Below the pieces are notes generated by a model. The model was not told where the DNA came from and made no database searches. It was given only the letters and a program-made list of their open reading frames with translations. DNA of 64,000 bases, from NCBI RefSeq assembly GCF_017357385.1, contig NZ_CP071632.1, positions 1,555,501 through 1,619,500 on the forward strand. The letters run 5' to 3'. The translations under genes were made by a program, and so were the position numbers. Shown one piece after another: positions 51,212 through 61,105 of this stretch (within the stretch, counting starts at the first letter, position 1; every line of letters begins with the position of its first letter). This DNA comes from Rhizobium sp. NZLR1 (GTDB lineage: Bacteria; Pseudomonadota; Alphaproteobacteria; Rhizobiales; Rhizobiaceae).

Positions 51212-52281
51212 ATGGCAAGCGTGCCCTTATAGACCGTGCCGGCAGAACCCTCATCGCGGGCGATCATGCGCCCAAGCGTGACGACGGTCTCGCCCTCGGC
51301 TTCGAGTGCGGCGGAAACGGCCGCGACATTCTCGGCGGCGACGACGGCGATCATGCCGACGCCGCAGTTGAAGGTGCGCAGCATTTCATTCGCTTCGACG
51401 CCGCCGGTCTTGGCGAGCCACGAAAACACCTTGGGAACCCTGACGGCGGCAAGATCGATCTCGGCCGCCAAATGCTTCGGCAGCACGCGCGGAATATTTT
51501 CCGGGAAGCCGCCGCCGGTGATGTGCGCCAGCGCTTTGATGGCGTCGGTCTCGCGGATCACCTTCAGAAGCGGCTTCACATAGATGCGGGTCGGCTCAAG
51601 CAGGGCCTCGCCGAGCTTCTTGCCGTCGGCGAACGGCGCCGGCGCATCCCAGTCGAGACCGGACAGTTCGACGATCTTTCGCACCAGCGAGAAGCCATTC
51701 GAATGGGCGCCGGAGGAGGCAAGCCCGAGGATCACGTCGCCCTCGGCGATATCGCCGGAGGGGAGCAGCTTGCCGCGTTCGGCAGCACCGACGGCGAAAC
51801 CGGCGAGATCGTAGTCGCCGGAGGAATACATGCCGGGCATTTCGGCGGTCTCGCCGCCGATCAGCGCGCAGCCGGCCTGCCGGCAGCCGGCGGCAATGCC
51901 GCCGACGATGGCCGCGCCCTGGTCGGGGTCGAGCTTGCCGGTGGCGAAATAATCGAGGAAGAATAGCGGCTCGGCGCCCTGCACGACGAGATCGTTGACG
52001 CACATGGCGACGAGGTCGATGCCGACGGTGTCGTGGTAATCGGCATCGATGGCGATCTTCAGCTTTGTGCCGACGCCGTCATTGGCGGCGACCAGAACCG
52101 GGTCGGTAAAGCCGGCGGCCTTGAGGTCGAACAGCCCGCCGAAGCCGCCGATCTCGCCGTCGGCGCCGGGGCGGCGCGTCGAGCGCACCGCCGGCTTGAT
52201 CTTCTCGACGAGGAGGTTGCCGGCATCGATGTCGACGCCCGCATCGCTGTATGTCAGGCCGTTTTTCCCAGACTGGCTCAT
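51208..52281 (-). CDS. purM: Phosphoribosylformylglycinamidine cyclo-ligase
   Basis: 357 residues. ATP-dependent ring closure to AIR, the fifth step of purine synthesis. '[20 protein letters not shown]', '[16 protein letters not shown]', '[20 protein letters not shown]' and '[20 protein letters not shown]' are AIRS family blocks. First of the purM-purN pair; divergent from the PerM-like gene. Confidence 0.97.
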   Translation of the reverse strand: MSQSGKNGLTYSDAGVDIDAGNLLVEKIKPAVRSTRRPGADGEIGGFGGLFDLKAAGFTDPVLVAANDGVGTKLKIAIDADYHDTVGIDLVAMCVNDLVVQGAEPLFFLDYFATGKLDPDQGAAIVGGIAAGCRQAGCALIGGETAEMPGMYSSGDYDLAGFAVGAAERGKLLPSGDIAEGDVILGLASSGAHSNGFSLVRKIVELSGLDWDAPAPFADGKKLGEALLEPTRIYVKPLLKVIRETDAIKALAHITGGGFPENIPRVLPKHLAAEIDLAAVRVPKVFSWLAKTGGVEANEMLRTFNCGVGMIAVVAAENVAAVSAALEAEGETVVTLGRMIARDEGSAGTVYKGTLAI

Positions 52282-52527
52282 GCTGGTCTCCGATGGCTAT
52301 TTCTGGCGGCAGACGCGCCGCGTCATCTGCCGGTCGCAATTGCATGACAGGGGCCTTTATGCAAGCGCCGCATGGCAAAAGCCCCCAATTTCCCGCGTCT
52401 TCCCCGAGCCTTTTCGGGATTTGGCGCGGCAGGGTTGACCATCTTTGCGCCTGCATCCTATGTGCTGAATGGCCGCTTCGGTTCGGATGCGGCTTTTGGT
52501 CGGCGGCGAGCGAACAGCGGGGAAGCG

Positions 52528-53652
52528 ATGCCACAGCAAGTCAGCGGCAACAGTCTCAAGCGTCAGATATTCTTCTGGCTGGCAGTGCTCGTCTTCTTCA
52601 TCGTCTTTCTCTATGTCTTCAGCTCGATCCTGCTGCCTTTCATCGCCGGCATGGCGATCGCCTATTTCCTCGATCCGGTGGCCGATCGGCTGGAGCGTCT
52701 GGGCCTGAGCCGCATGATGGCGACGGTCGGCATCCTCATCTCTTTCGTCATTATCTTTGCGCTGGCGCTGATGATCCTCATTCCCGTGCTCGTCAGCCAG
52801 TTCAACGATTTCGCCGAGCGTCTGCCGACCTATATCAGCCAGTTGCAGCAGTTCATCAGCCAATCGCAGAATTCGCTGCTGCCGGATTGGGTCAAGAGCC
52901 AGGCCGGCACGATCAAGGATAATTTCTCCGGAATCCTCTCCGAAGGCATGGGCTTCTTGACCGGGCTCTTCGCGCAGATCTGGAATTCCGGCAAGGCGAT
53001 CGTCGACGTCATATCGCTGCTTGTCGTCACTCCGGTCGTCGCCTTCTATATCCTGCTCGATTGGGACCGCATGGTCGCCAAGGTCGATCAATGGATCCCG
53101 CGCGATTATATCAGCGATGTCCGCCAGATCGCCAAGGAGATCGACCAGGCGATCGCCGGCTTCATCCGCGGCCAGGGCTCGCTTTGCCTCATCCTCGGCA
53201 TTTATTATGCCGCCGGCCTGTCTCTCGTCGGCCTGAATTTTGGCCTGCTGATCGGGCTCTTTGCCGGCATGATCAGTTTCATTCCCTATGTCGGCTCGAT
53301 GGTCGGCCTCGTCCTCGCCATCGGCGTGGCGATCGTCCAGTTCTGGCCGAATTATCCCTGGATCGGCCTGGTGCTCGCCGTCTTCTTCAGCGGCCAGTTC
53401 CTCGAGGGCAATATCCTGCAGCCGAAGCTCGTCGGCTCCAGCGTCGGCCTGCACCCGGTCTGGCTGATGTTTGCGCTGTTTGCCTTCGGCGCGCTCTTTG
53501 GTTTCGTCGGTCTTCTGGTCGCCGTGCCGGCCGCCGCCGCCGTCGGCGTGCTTGTTCGTTTCGCGCTTTCGCGTTACCTTCAGAGCGATCTTTATTTTGG
53601 CGTGTCGCCCACTGGCCGCACCCGAAAGACGAAATCAGTTCCCAATGAATGA
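52528..53652 (+). CDS. AI-2E / PerM family membrane transporter
   Basis: 374 residues from the ATG at 52528 with GGGGAAG upstream; an upstream in-frame start at 52372 adds unlikely sequence. About eight spans with a large cytoplasmic or periplasmic loop (~75-150) rich in Gln/Ser. Family blocks are 'ILLPFIAGMAIAYFLDPVAD', 'QLEGNILQPKLVG'-like 'FLEGNILQPKLVGSSVGLHP' and 'ALFGFVGLLVAVPAAAAVGV'. Members export AI-2 or exchange Na+/H+; the substrate here is unknown. It overlaps hdaA by 8 bases, as is common in rhizobia. Confidence 0.9.
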   Translation: MPQQVSGNSLKRQIFFWLAVLVFFIVFLYVFSSILLPFIAGMAIAYFLDPVADRLERLGLSRMMATVGILISFVIIFALALMILIPVLVSQFNDFAERLPTYISQLQQFISQSQNSLLPDWVKSQAGTIKDNFSGILSEGMGFLTGLFAQIWNSGKAIVDVISLLVVTPVVAFYILLDWDRMVAKVDQWIPRDYISDVRQIAKEIDQAIAGFIRGQGSLCLILGIYYAAGLSLVGLNFGLLIGLFAGMISFIPYVGSMVGLVLAIGVAIVQFWPNYPWIGLVLAVFFSGQFLEGNILQPKLVGSSVGLHPVWLMFALFAFGALFGFVGLLVAVPAAAAVGVLVRFALSRYLQSDLYFGVSPTGRTRKTKSVPNE

Positions 53653-54358
53653 CGTGAACAACGCTGATCCGAAGCGCAAGGCCGGAGAGCAGCTACCGCT
53701 GGTCTTTTTGCACGATGCTGCAAGCGGGCGCGACGACCTCCTGGTCTCGGAGCGTCTCGCCGCCGCCGTTTCGATCGTCGATGCCTGGCCGGCATGGCCA
53801 TCGCCGGTCGTCGTGCTCGCCGGCCCGGTCGGTTCGGGAAAATCGCATCTCGCCCGCATCTGGCGGGAACTGAGCGGCGCAGTCGACATCCATCCCGAAC
53901 TTGGCTCAGACGCCGCGGTTGCTGCCGCCGCCGGTCCCGTACTGTTCGAGGACGCCGACCGCCTTGGCTTCGACGACAATGCGCTGTTTCACGTCATCAA
54001 CAGCGTGCGCGAAAATGGCACCGGGCTGTTGATGACCAGCCGTCTCTGGCCGATGTCCTGGCCGGTTTTGCTGCCCGATCTGCGCTCGCGCCTGAAAGCT
54101 GCAACCGTCGTCGAAATCGGCGAACCCGACGAGGCGTTGTTGTCGCAGGTGATCGTCAAGCTCTTTGCCGACCGGCAGCTTTATATAGATGACAAACTCG
54201 TGCTCTATATCGTTAACCGGATGGAGCGGTCGCTGAATGCCGCCCAGACGATCGTCGAAAGGCTTGACCGGCTGGCCCTGTCGCGGGGCACGAAAATCAC
54301 CCGGTCTCTGGCCGCCGAAGTATTGAATGAATTGGGAAATTCGGAGCCGGCCGATTGA
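53645..54358 (+). CDS. hdaA: DnaA regulatory inactivator homologue HdaA
   Basis: 237 residues from the ATG at 53645. A DnaA-like AAA+ module without the DNA-binding domain: P-loop 'VVVLAGPVGSGKSHLARIWR', Walker B-like 'VLFEDADRLGFDDN', sensor 1 'GLLMTSRLWP', sensor 2 region near 'IVNRMERSLNAAQTIVERLD'. HdaA promotes ATP hydrolysis by DnaA at the replication clamp, preventing re-initiation. Its frame starts inside the perM gene end. Confidence 0.92.
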   Translation: MNDVNNADPKRKAGEQLPLVFLHDAASGRDDLLVSERLAAAVSIVDAWPAWPSPVVVLAGPVGSGKSHLARIWRELSGAVDIHPELGSDAAVAAAAGPVLFEDADRLGFDDNALFHVINSVRENGTGLLMTSRLWPMSWPVLLPDLRSRLKAATVVEIGEPDEALLSQVIVKLFADRQLYIDDKLVLYIVNRMERSLNAAQTIVERLDRLALSRGTKITRSLAAEVLNELGNSEPAD

Positions 54359-54390
54359 CTGTCACAGTTCCGTCGTGAAACTGATATAAT
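54359..54390 (+). promoter_or_regulatory. Candidate Pho box and -10 of the ppk promoter
   Basis: CTGTCAC-AGTT-CCGTCGT matches the PhoB direct-repeat pattern CTGTCAT-N4-CTGTCAT (6/7 and 5/7). TATAAT follows 8 bases later at 54385-54390, the layout of a PhoB-activated promoter lacking a -35. The box starts directly at the hdaA stop, 35 bases before the ppk ATG. Confidence 0.6.
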
Positions 54391-54424
54391 TGCCTTCGGC
54401 GATTGAGAGCGGGGTAAACGGTCT

Positions 54425-56629
54425 ATGGATAGCGCAGTCGCAGAACATCAGGAACTTACTCCGCAATCCAACGACAACACTCCCCCGCTGGAAGAGCTGC
54501 TTAAGAGCCCCGAGCGCTTCATCAACCGAGAATTCTCCTGGCTGCAGTTCAACCGCCGCGTCCTGGAAGAAACGTTGAATACCGAGCATCCGCTGCTCGA
54601 GCGCGTTCGCTTCCTGTCGATCTCGGCCGCCAACCTCGATGAATTCTTCATGGTGCGTGTCGCCGGCCTCGAGGGCCAGGTGCGCCAGAACATCGTCATC
54701 CGCAGCCCCGACGGCAAGACGCCGGCCGAGCAGCTCGATTCGATCCTGCAGGAAATCGACCATCTGCAGATGGAGCAGCAGGCCTCGCTGGCCGTGCTGC
54801 AGCAGTATCTCGCCAAGGAAGACATCCTGATCGTCCGCCCCGGCGCTTTGAGCGATGCCGATCGCCAGTGGCTGGCCGCCGAATTCGAACAGGCGATCTT
54901 TCCTGTCTTGACGCCGCTGTCGATCGATCCGGCCCATCCGTTCCCGTTCATTCCAAATCTCGGCTTCTCGATCGGCCTGCAACTCGTCAGCAAGAATGGC
55001 CGCGATCCGATGACGGCGTTGCTGCGCCTGCCGCCGGCGCTCGACCGCTTCGTCCGTTTGCCGGATGATGGAAACACGATCCGCTACATCACTCTGGAAG
55101 ATGTCGCCAACATCTTCATCCACCGGCTCTACCCGGGTTACGAGGTGCAGGGCTCCGGTACGTTCCGCGTCATCCGCGACAGCGATATCGAAGTCGAGGA
55201 AGAGGCCGAGGATCTTGTCCGCTTCTTCGAAACGGCGCTGAAGCGGCGCCGCCGCGGCAAGGTCATCCGTATCGAGACCGACTCGGAAATGCCGGCCTCG
55301 CTGCGCCAGTTCGTCGTTCAGGCGCTTAATATCCCCGACAATCGCGTCGCCGTTCTGCCGGGCCTTCTGGCGCTGAACACTCTGTCCGAGATCACTAAGG
55401 CGCCGCGCGAGGATCTCAGGTTTCCTTCCTACAATGCGCGATTTCCCGAGCGCGTCCGCGAACATGCCGGCGATTGCTTCGCCGCCATCCGCGAAAAGGA
55501 CATGGTCGTCCATCACCCCTACGAATCTTTCGACGTGGTGGTCCAGTTTCTTCTCCAGGCTGCGCGCGATCCTGACGTCCTGGCGATAAAGCAGACGCTG
55601 TACCGCACCTCCAACGACAGCCCGATAGTCCGCGCGCTGGTCGACGCCGCCGAAGCCGGCAAGTCGGTGACGGCGCTGGTCGAGCTCAAGGCTCGGTTCG
55701 ACGAAGAGGCGAACATCCGCTGGGCGCGCGATCTCGAGCGTGCCGGCGTGCAGGTCGTCTTCGGCTTCATCGAACTCAAGACCCACGCCAAGATGTCGAT
55801 GGTTGTCCGCCGCGAGGAAGGCAAGCTCAGGACCTATTGCCACCTCGGAACCGGCAACTACCACCCGATCACCGCGAAGATCTACACTGACCTGTCCTAT
55901 TTCACCTGCAATCCGGTCATCGCCCACGACATGGCGAACATCTTTAATTTCATCACCGGCTATGGCGAGCCGGAACAGAGCATGCAGCTCGCCATCTCAC
56001 CCTATACGATGCGCCCGCGTATCCTGCGCCACATCGACGAAGAGATTCAGCACGCCAGGAACGGCGCCCCGGCGGCGATCTGGATGAAGATGAATTCGCT
56101 TGTCGATCCCGACATTATCGATGCGCTCTATCGCGCCAGCCATGCCGGCGTCGAGATCGATCTCGTCGTGCGCGGCATCTGCTGCCTGCGTCCGCAGGTG
56201 CCCGGCCTTTCGGAAAAGATCCGCGTCAAGTCGATCATCGGCCGCTTCCTCGAACATAGCCGCATCTTCTGCTTCGGCAACGGCCACGGCCTGCCATCCG
56301 ACAAGGCGCTGGTTTACATCGGTTCGGCCGACATGATGCCGAGAAACCTCGATCGCCGCGTTGAAACCATGGTTCCGCTGACGAATCCGACCGTTCACGA
56401 GCAGGTCTTGTCACAGATTATGCTCGGCAACGTGATTGACAATCAACAAAGCTACGAGATATTGCCCGACGGTACGTCGCGGCGCATGGAAGTGCGCAGG
56501 GGCGAGGAACCGTTCAATGCGCAGCAGTATTTCATGACCAATCCGAGCCTGTCGGGCCGTGGTGAAGCTCTGAAGTCCAGTGCGCCGAAGCTGATCGCCG
56601 GCCTGCTCGAAGGCCGCAACAACAAGTAA
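54425..56629 (+). CDS. ppk: Polyphosphate kinase 1
   Basis: 734 residues, full-length PPK1. N domain '[20 protein letters not shown]'; head domain; PLD-like C1/C2 domains with the phosphorylated His in '[16 protein letters not shown]' and '[20 protein letters not shown]'. A second His region is in '[20 protein letters not shown]'. It makes long-chain polyphosphate from ATP, membrane-associated. ppx follows after 11 bases, so synthesis and breakdown are co-transcribed from the putative Pho promoter. Confidence 0.96.
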   Translation: MDSAVAEHQELTPQSNDNTPPLEELLKSPERFINREFSWLQFNRRVLEETLNTEHPLLERVRFLSISAANLDEFFMVRVAGLEGQVRQNIVIRSPDGKTPAEQLDSILQEIDHLQMEQQASLAVLQQYLAKEDILIVRPGALSDADRQWLAAEFEQAIFPVLTPLSIDPAHPFPFIPNLGFSIGLQLVSKNGRDPMTALLRLPPALDRFVRLPDDGNTIRYITLEDVANIFIHRLYPGYEVQGSGTFRVIRDSDIEVEEEAEDLVRFFETALKRRRRGKVIRIETDSEMPASLRQFVVQALNIPDNRVAVLPGLLALNTLSEITKAPREDLRFPSYNARFPERVREHAGDCFAAIREKDMVVHHPYESFDVVVQFLLQAARDPDVLAIKQTLYRTSNDSPIVRALVDAAEAGKSVTALVELKARFDEEANIRWARDLERAGVQVVFGFIELKTHAKMSMVVRREEGKLRTYCHLGTGNYHPITAKIYTDLSYFTCNPVIAHDMANIFNFITGYGEPEQSMQLAISPYTMRPRILRHIDEEIQHARNGAPAAIWMKMNSLVDPDIIDALYRASHAGVEIDLVVRGICCLRPQVPGLSEKIRVKSIIGRFLEHSRIFCFGNGHGLPSDKALVYIGSADMMPRNLDRRVETMVPLTNPTVHEQVLSQIMLGNVIDNQQSYEILPDGTSRRMEVRRGEEPFNAQQYFMTNPSLSGRGEALKSSAPKLIAGLLEGRNNK

Positions 56630-56640
56630 AACTGGACCAA

Positions 56641-58161
56641 ATGGTTGAATCTGAAGCCCAGGGGCGCCTTCCGGGGATCGCCCCGGTCTCCGTCGTCGAT
56701 ATTGGATCGAATTCCATTCGTCTAGTCGTCTACGAAGGCATGTCCCGTTCGCCAACCGTCCTCTTCAACGAAAAGGTTCTCTGCGGCCTCGGCAGGGGTA
56801 TTGCCCTTAGCGGCAAGATGGATGAAGACAGCGTCAGTCGGGCTTTGGTGGCGCTGCACCGTTTCAAGGCGCTGTCCGATCAGGCGCGCGCCGCCACCAT
56901 GTATGTATTGGCGACGGCCGCCGCGCGCGAGGCGAGCAACGGTCCTGATTTCATCCATCAGGCCGAAACCATCCTTGGCCGCAAGGTCCGCGTGCTCTCG
57001 GGCGAGGAGGAGGCGAAATTCGCCTCGCTCGGGATCATCAGCGGCTTTTACAATCCCGATGGCATCGCCGGCGATCTCGGCGGCGGCTCGCTGGAGCTGA
57101 TCGATATCAGGGGCAAGGAAGTCGGCAAGGGCATCACGCTGCCGCTCGGCGGCCTGCGCCTGTCGGAATATGCCGGCGGCTCGCTGTCCAAAGCCCGGAC
57201 CTTTGCCCGCAAGCAGGTGAAGACGGCAAAGCTGCTGTCGAAAGGCGAGGGGCGCACCTTCTACGCCGTCGGCGGCACCTGGCGAAATATCGCCAAGCTG
57301 CACATGGAGCTCACCAACTATCCGCTGCACATGATGCAGGGCTATGAGGTCTCGCTCGAAGCGATGATGCTGTTCCTCGAACAGGTGGTCAGCGCGCGCG
57401 ATTCCAAGGAGCCGGCGCTGCAGGCGGTGTCGAAGCACCGCCGTTCGCTGCTGCCCTTCGGCGCCGTCGCCATGAAGGAAGTGCTGAGCGCGATGAAGCC
57501 GTCGGTGATTTCCTTCTCGGCGCAGGGTGTGCGTGAGGGATATCTCTATTCGCTGCTGTCGGAGGGCGAACGTCGCCTTGATCCGCTGCTTGCCGCTGCC
57601 GGCGAACTGGCGATCCTGCGTGCGCGTTCGCCCGAGCATGCCCGCGAACTGGCGGAATGGACCGGCCGCATGATGCCTCTCTTTGGCGTCCAGGAAACGC
57701 AAGAGGAAAGCCGCTACCGTCAGGCCGCCTGTCTGCTTGCCGATATCAGCTGGCGTGCCCATCCCGACTATCGCGGCCTGCAGGCGTTGAACGTCATCGC
57801 TCACTCTTCCTTCGTCGGCATCAGCCATCCCGGCCGCGCCTTCATCGCGCTCAGCAACTATTACCGTTTCGAAGGGCTACACGACGACGGCGCAACAGGC
57901 CCGTTGGCGCAGATCGCCACACCCCAGTTCATCGAGCGCGCCAAGCTGCTCGGCGGCATGCTGCGCGTCGTCTACCTCTTCTCGGCCTCGATGCCCGGAA
58001 TCGTCAAGAACCTGATCTTCCGCAAGTCGTCGAACCCGGACATCGACCTCGAATTCGTCGTGCCCCCCGAATACCGCGATTTCGCCGGCGAACGCCTGGA
58101 CGGCCGCCTGCAGCAGCTGTCGAAGCTGACGAACAAACGGCTGGCGTTTCTGTTCGAGTAG
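56641..58161 (+). CDS. ppx: Exopolyphosphatase / Ppx-GppA phosphatase
   Basis: 506 residues. The actin-like ATPase fold of the Ppx/GppA family: 'VSVVDIGSNSIRLVVYEG', 'VLSGEEEAKFASLGIISGFY', 'GIAGDLGGGSLELIDI' and 'FYAVGGTWRNIAKLHME'. The C-terminal HD-like helical domain spans ~315-500. It releases phosphate from polyphosphate ends and may also hydrolyse pppGpp. Paired with ppk. Confidence 0.95.
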   Translation: MVESEAQGRLPGIAPVSVVDIGSNSIRLVVYEGMSRSPTVLFNEKVLCGLGRGIALSGKMDEDSVSRALVALHRFKALSDQARAATMYVLATAAAREASNGPDFIHQAETILGRKVRVLSGEEEAKFASLGIISGFYNPDGIAGDLGGGSLELIDIRGKEVGKGITLPLGGLRLSEYAGGSLSKARTFARKQVKTAKLLSKGEGRTFYAVGGTWRNIAKLHMELTNYPLHMMQGYEVSLEAMMLFLEQVVSARDSKEPALQAVSKHRRSLLPFGAVAMKEVLSAMKPSVISFSAQGVREGYLYSLLSEGERRLDPLLAAAGELAILRARSPEHARELAEWTGRMMPLFGVQETQEESRYRQAACLLADISWRAHPDYRGLQALNVIAHSSFVGISHPGRAFIALSNYYRFEGLHDDGATGPLAQIATPQFIERAKLLGGMLRVVYLFSASMPGIVKNLIFRKSSNPDIDLEFVVPPEYRDFAGERLDGRLQQLSKLTNKRLAFLFE

Positions 58162-58188
58162 GGCGGTGCAACGGTCGCTGTGCCGTGC

Positions 58189-58373
58189 CGGCCCCCTCTG
58201 GCCTGTCGGCCATCTCCCCACAGGTGGGGAGATCGGCTGGGCGCAACGGTTTCCCAAAACAATTGCCGTTGCAGCGCGACGAAACGGTAGAGAGGTGGGA
58301 AGGCCAAGCCGCTTGTGATCTCCTGTGGGGGAGATGCCCGGTAGCGCAGAGGGGGGGCTGGCACGGCATGCCG
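58189..58373. repeat. RIME-type intergenic mosaic element, copy 2
   Basis: Inverted outer arms (GGCCCCCTCTGG...GCCATCTCCCCACAGG and CTCCTGTGGGGGAGATG...GCAGAGGGGGGG) match copy 1 at 36068-36238. The ~110-base centre is different, as expected of a mosaic. It fills the gap between ppx and the convergent phytase-like gene and may serve both as a transcription end. Confidence 0.78.
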
Positions 58374-58447
58374 TACGATGTACCCGCCCAACCAGACGAA
58401 AAAGACGGCGCTCACGCACCGCCCCTCCATCTCCCATCAAACCCAAA

Positions 58448-59806
58448 TTACTTCGCGTTCAAAAACTCACCAACCTCAAGCAGGCTGAACTCATTATTAT
58501 CGGCCTTGTCGACGGCGCGGCCGGCTGAAAAGGGCAGGTTGTTGTCGTTGCCGATGATGATGTGGGTGGCGTCGACGCGGTCGACGTTTTCGATCGTCAC
58601 GAACGGCATGTCGTAGACGCCATCCTTGCTGCCGGCCTTCTTCTTGTTGTCGGGGTCCTGAATATTCAGGAGGTCGATATAGCCGATCTTGCGGACGGCC
58701 TTGCCAACATTGGCGTCGTTGAACTCGATCTTGTAGACACGCTTCAGCTCGGCCGGGGCTTCGAAGCAATCCGGCTTTGGCTGCTTCGGGTCGGCGCAGG
58801 CCTTGTCCTTGGTGCCGGCGCCGCTGTCGCGCTCGATGACGAGAGCGGTGCTGTCGTCGAGCATGTTGAAGTCGCCGATCGACACGCCCTTGTCTTCGAA
58901 CGGATAGAGCCAGCTGCGGCCGGTCCACTTCTTGGCGGCGACGTCGAACTCGATCACGCGGACGGCGGTGTGGCCATCGGCCGTTTCCATCTGGCCGTCA
59001 TCCTTGTAGATGGCGCCTTCGAGCAGGCCGTAGACCTTGGAGCCATCCCTAGACATGGAGAGGCCCTCGAAACCGCCGGAGCGCTTCAGGTTGAAGACCG
59101 GCATCTTCGCGGTCGGGTTGCCCGGAAGCTGGATCAGCGGATTGTCGGGCGAAAGCACCGGCTTGCCGTCGAGCGTCGTCGCGATGACGTCGGTGAGGCG
59201 GCCTGCCGTGTCGAACTTCAGGATATAAGGACCGAATTCGTCGCCGAGCCAGAAACCGTCGGCAACCGGCTGGATCGATTCGATGTCGAAGTCGGCGCCG
59301 GTGAGATAACGCGTGTCGGTGCCTTCGAGCACGATCGGGAAGGGGGCGATCTTGTTGGGATCGGAGAGGAAGAGGTTCTTGACGACGTCAGCCTTGTTGG
59401 TCGCCCAGTCGAATTTCATCTGGTGCAGGAAGAGCATGGAGTCGGAGGAATTGGCCTTCGAGCCGAAGCCGTTGTCCGTGAGCGTCCAGAAGGTGCCGTC
59501 GGCCATCGTCTTGATGCCCGAGAAGCCTTGGATCGCTTGACCGTCGAAGGGAAGCTTCAGGTCGGTGACGCGTGCGCCATCCTTGCCGGGCACCGTGCCG
59601 AGCGCCTCGGTGCGCTTGCGGTCCGCCGTCGTGAACTTGCCGGAATGCTTGAGGAACTCAGGAGCATCGGCCGGAGCTGGAACCATGGTGTTGGCAGGAA
59701 GGATCGCCTGGCGGGCGAGCTTGGCCGGGAACTGCTGTTGGTCGGCGTAAGCGGAGCCCGCGACCAGAATGAAAAGCGATACGGAAGCAAAAAGAATGGT
59801 CTTCAT
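58448..59806 (-). CDS. Secreted esterase-like / phytase-like domain protein
   Basis: 452 residues with a Sec signal peptide ('ILFASVSLFILVAGSAYA|D'). The mature protein is the 'esterase-like activity of phytase' family beta-propeller: 'IQGFSGIKTMADGTFWTLTD', 'SIQPVADGFWLGDEFGPYIL', 'GGFEGLSMSRDGSKVYGLLE', 'NMLDDSTALVIERDSG'. A short Cys pair ('KACADPKQPKPDC') may form a disulfide. Likely periplasmic; it may release phosphate from organic esters. Its closeness to ppk/ppx is suggestive only. Confidence 0.85.
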   Translation of the reverse strand: MKTILFASVSLFILVAGSAYADQQQFPAKLARQAILPANTMVPAPADAPEFLKHSGKFTTADRKRTEALGTVPGKDGARVTDLKLPFDGQAIQGFSGIKTMADGTFWTLTDNGFGSKANSSDSMLFLHQMKFDWATNKADVVKNLFLSDPNKIAPFPIVLEGTDTRYLTGADFDIESIQPVADGFWLGDEFGPYILKFDTAGRLTDVIATTLDGKPVLSPDNPLIQLPGNPTAKMPVFNLKRSGGFEGLSMSRDGSKVYGLLEGAIYKDDGQMETADGHTAVRVIEFDVAAKKWTGRSWLYPFEDKGVSIGDFNMLDDSTALVIERDSGAGTKDKACADPKQPKPDCFEAPAELKRVYKIEFNDANVGKAVRKIGYIDLLNIQDPDNKKKAGSKDGVYDMPFVTIENVDRVDATHIIIGNDNNLPFSAGRAVDKADNNEFSLLEVGEFLNAK

Positions 59807-59911
59807 AATATCCCCATGGAACGGATGCGAATGGCTTCCGCTTAGCAGGGCTTCCGTGTCAGCGAATTGACGGTTGGGTGAAGCTTTGGTGACGCGCAGC
59901 AGAACGGTCGC

Positions 59912-60973
59912 TCAGCCGTGCAGAATGACCGCCGGCTTATTCAGCACGGTGACCGCACGCGAAGAAAGCGCCATGACGCCGAGCGCCTGGCCGCGTCCCT
60001 TGACGGCATGGGTGCCGAGATCCTCGCAAGCGATGTCGTCGGGAAAGTTCATGCGTCGGGCAAGCTCAGTGGAGATCAGCACCGGCCGGTTCAGAGTGCG
60101 GCAGAGCGTCTCCAGCCGGGCGGTGGTGTTCACCGTATCGCCGAAATAGCTGATCTTGTGATGGTCGACGCCGATTTCGGCGGTGATGATCTCGCCGCCG
60201 TGAAGAGCGGCCCGCAGCTTCGGTACATGTCCGTAGCTTTTCCGCCAGCCGGCGGCATTGGCTTCGATATCGGCGAGGATGTCGAACATACAGCGCACGC
60301 AACGCGCATTCTTGACGCCGCGGGCAAGCGGCCAGGTGATGATCGCCGCATCGCCGACATAGTCGTTGATCATGCCCTTGTGGCGCCTGACCGGCTCGGC
60401 GAAGGTCGCAAACAGCGAGCTCAGCAGCTGCTGCGCGCGGAGGTCGCCATGCTTTTCGGCAAAAGCAGTCGAATCGACCAGATCGATGAAGAGGAATACA
60501 CGCTCTTCCCTGACCGGATTGCGATAGCGGCTGACCAGCATGCTGAGGAATACCTCGCGGCCGAGCAGTTCCCGCACGCGCAGGATGAAGATCAGCGCCG
60601 AGCAGACGGCAAGCGCATAGAGGAAGACCTCGTAGGGCATGATGACGAGATCGAGGAACGACGTCGGCTTCACCATGCCGACTGCCGAGAGCAGCAGTGC
60701 GGCGCAGGCAAAGCCGAGGCTCATCAGGATTTCGTAGATCACCAGTTCGCTGATGATGAAGGCGAAGGTCGGCAGCCTCTGGATACGTCTGTACATCCCG
60801 CGGAACAGCGCCTTGCGCTCGAAGGCGACGATCGGCATGCCGATGAACAGCGCGAAGATTGCGCCGACAACGGGCGTCTGATTGGAGTAGAACATCAGAT
60901 CATAGACGACGCCGCTGGCGGCCAGAACGATCGTGATCAGGATCCAGTTCTGCGTCGGAGATATTTCCCGCAT
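59912..60973 (-). CDS. Membrane class III adenylate/guanylate cyclase
   Basis: 353 residues from the ATG at 60973 with AAGGA before it; an in-frame TTG lies at 60988. Five to six spans in residues ~8-150 precede the catalytic domain: 'VFLFIDLVDSTAFAEKHG' (first metal Asp and second Asp), 'MINDYVGDAAIITWP' (second metal site), 'ISYFGDTVNTTARLETLC' (substrate-binding Asn and Arg). It produces a cyclic nucleotide in response to an unknown membrane signal. Rhizobia carry many such cyclases. Monocistronic by context. Confidence 0.9.
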   Translation of the reverse strand: MREISPTQNWILITIVLAASGVVYDLMFYSNQTPVVGAIFALFIGMPIVAFERKALFRGMYRRIQRLPTFAFIISELVIYEILMSLGFACAALLLSAVGMVKPTSFLDLVIMPYEVFLYALAVCSALIFILRVRELLGREVFLSMLVSRYRNPVREERVFLFIDLVDSTAFAEKHGDLRAQQLLSSLFATFAEPVRRHKGMINDYVGDAAIITWPLARGVKNARCVRCMFDILADIEANAAGWRKSYGHVPKLRAALHGGEIITAEIGVDHHKISYFGDTVNTTARLETLCRTLNRPVLISTELARRMNFPDDIACEDLGTHAVKGRGQALGVMALSSRAVTVLNKPAVILHG

Positions 60974-61051
60974 GCCGTCCTTCGCCAAATAATGGTTCTT
61001 CCAGCCATTGTTTCAGCTGGGAAAAAAGCGTCAAGCGAATTCGATGCGGTC

Positions 61052-61099
61052 TTACAGCGCCGCGCGTCAGACAGACGTGCGGAGCTGTAACACTTTGAA
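61052..61099. repeat. Intergenic hairpin repeat, copy B
   Basis: TTACAGC and GCTGTAA arms, with CCGCGCGTC / GACGTGCGG continuing the stem around a 5-base loop, then CACTTTGAA. Same element as 37137-37189. It lies 7 bases after the rnd stop, between rnd and the cyclase gene, so it could end the rnd message. Confidence 0.65.
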
Positions 61100-61105
61100 A
61101 TCACG

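Noticed and set aside
54362..55927. A 521-codon minus-strand frame opposite ppk
   Set aside because: Shadow of ppk; the plus-strand protein has all PPK1 motifs and the antisense frame has none.
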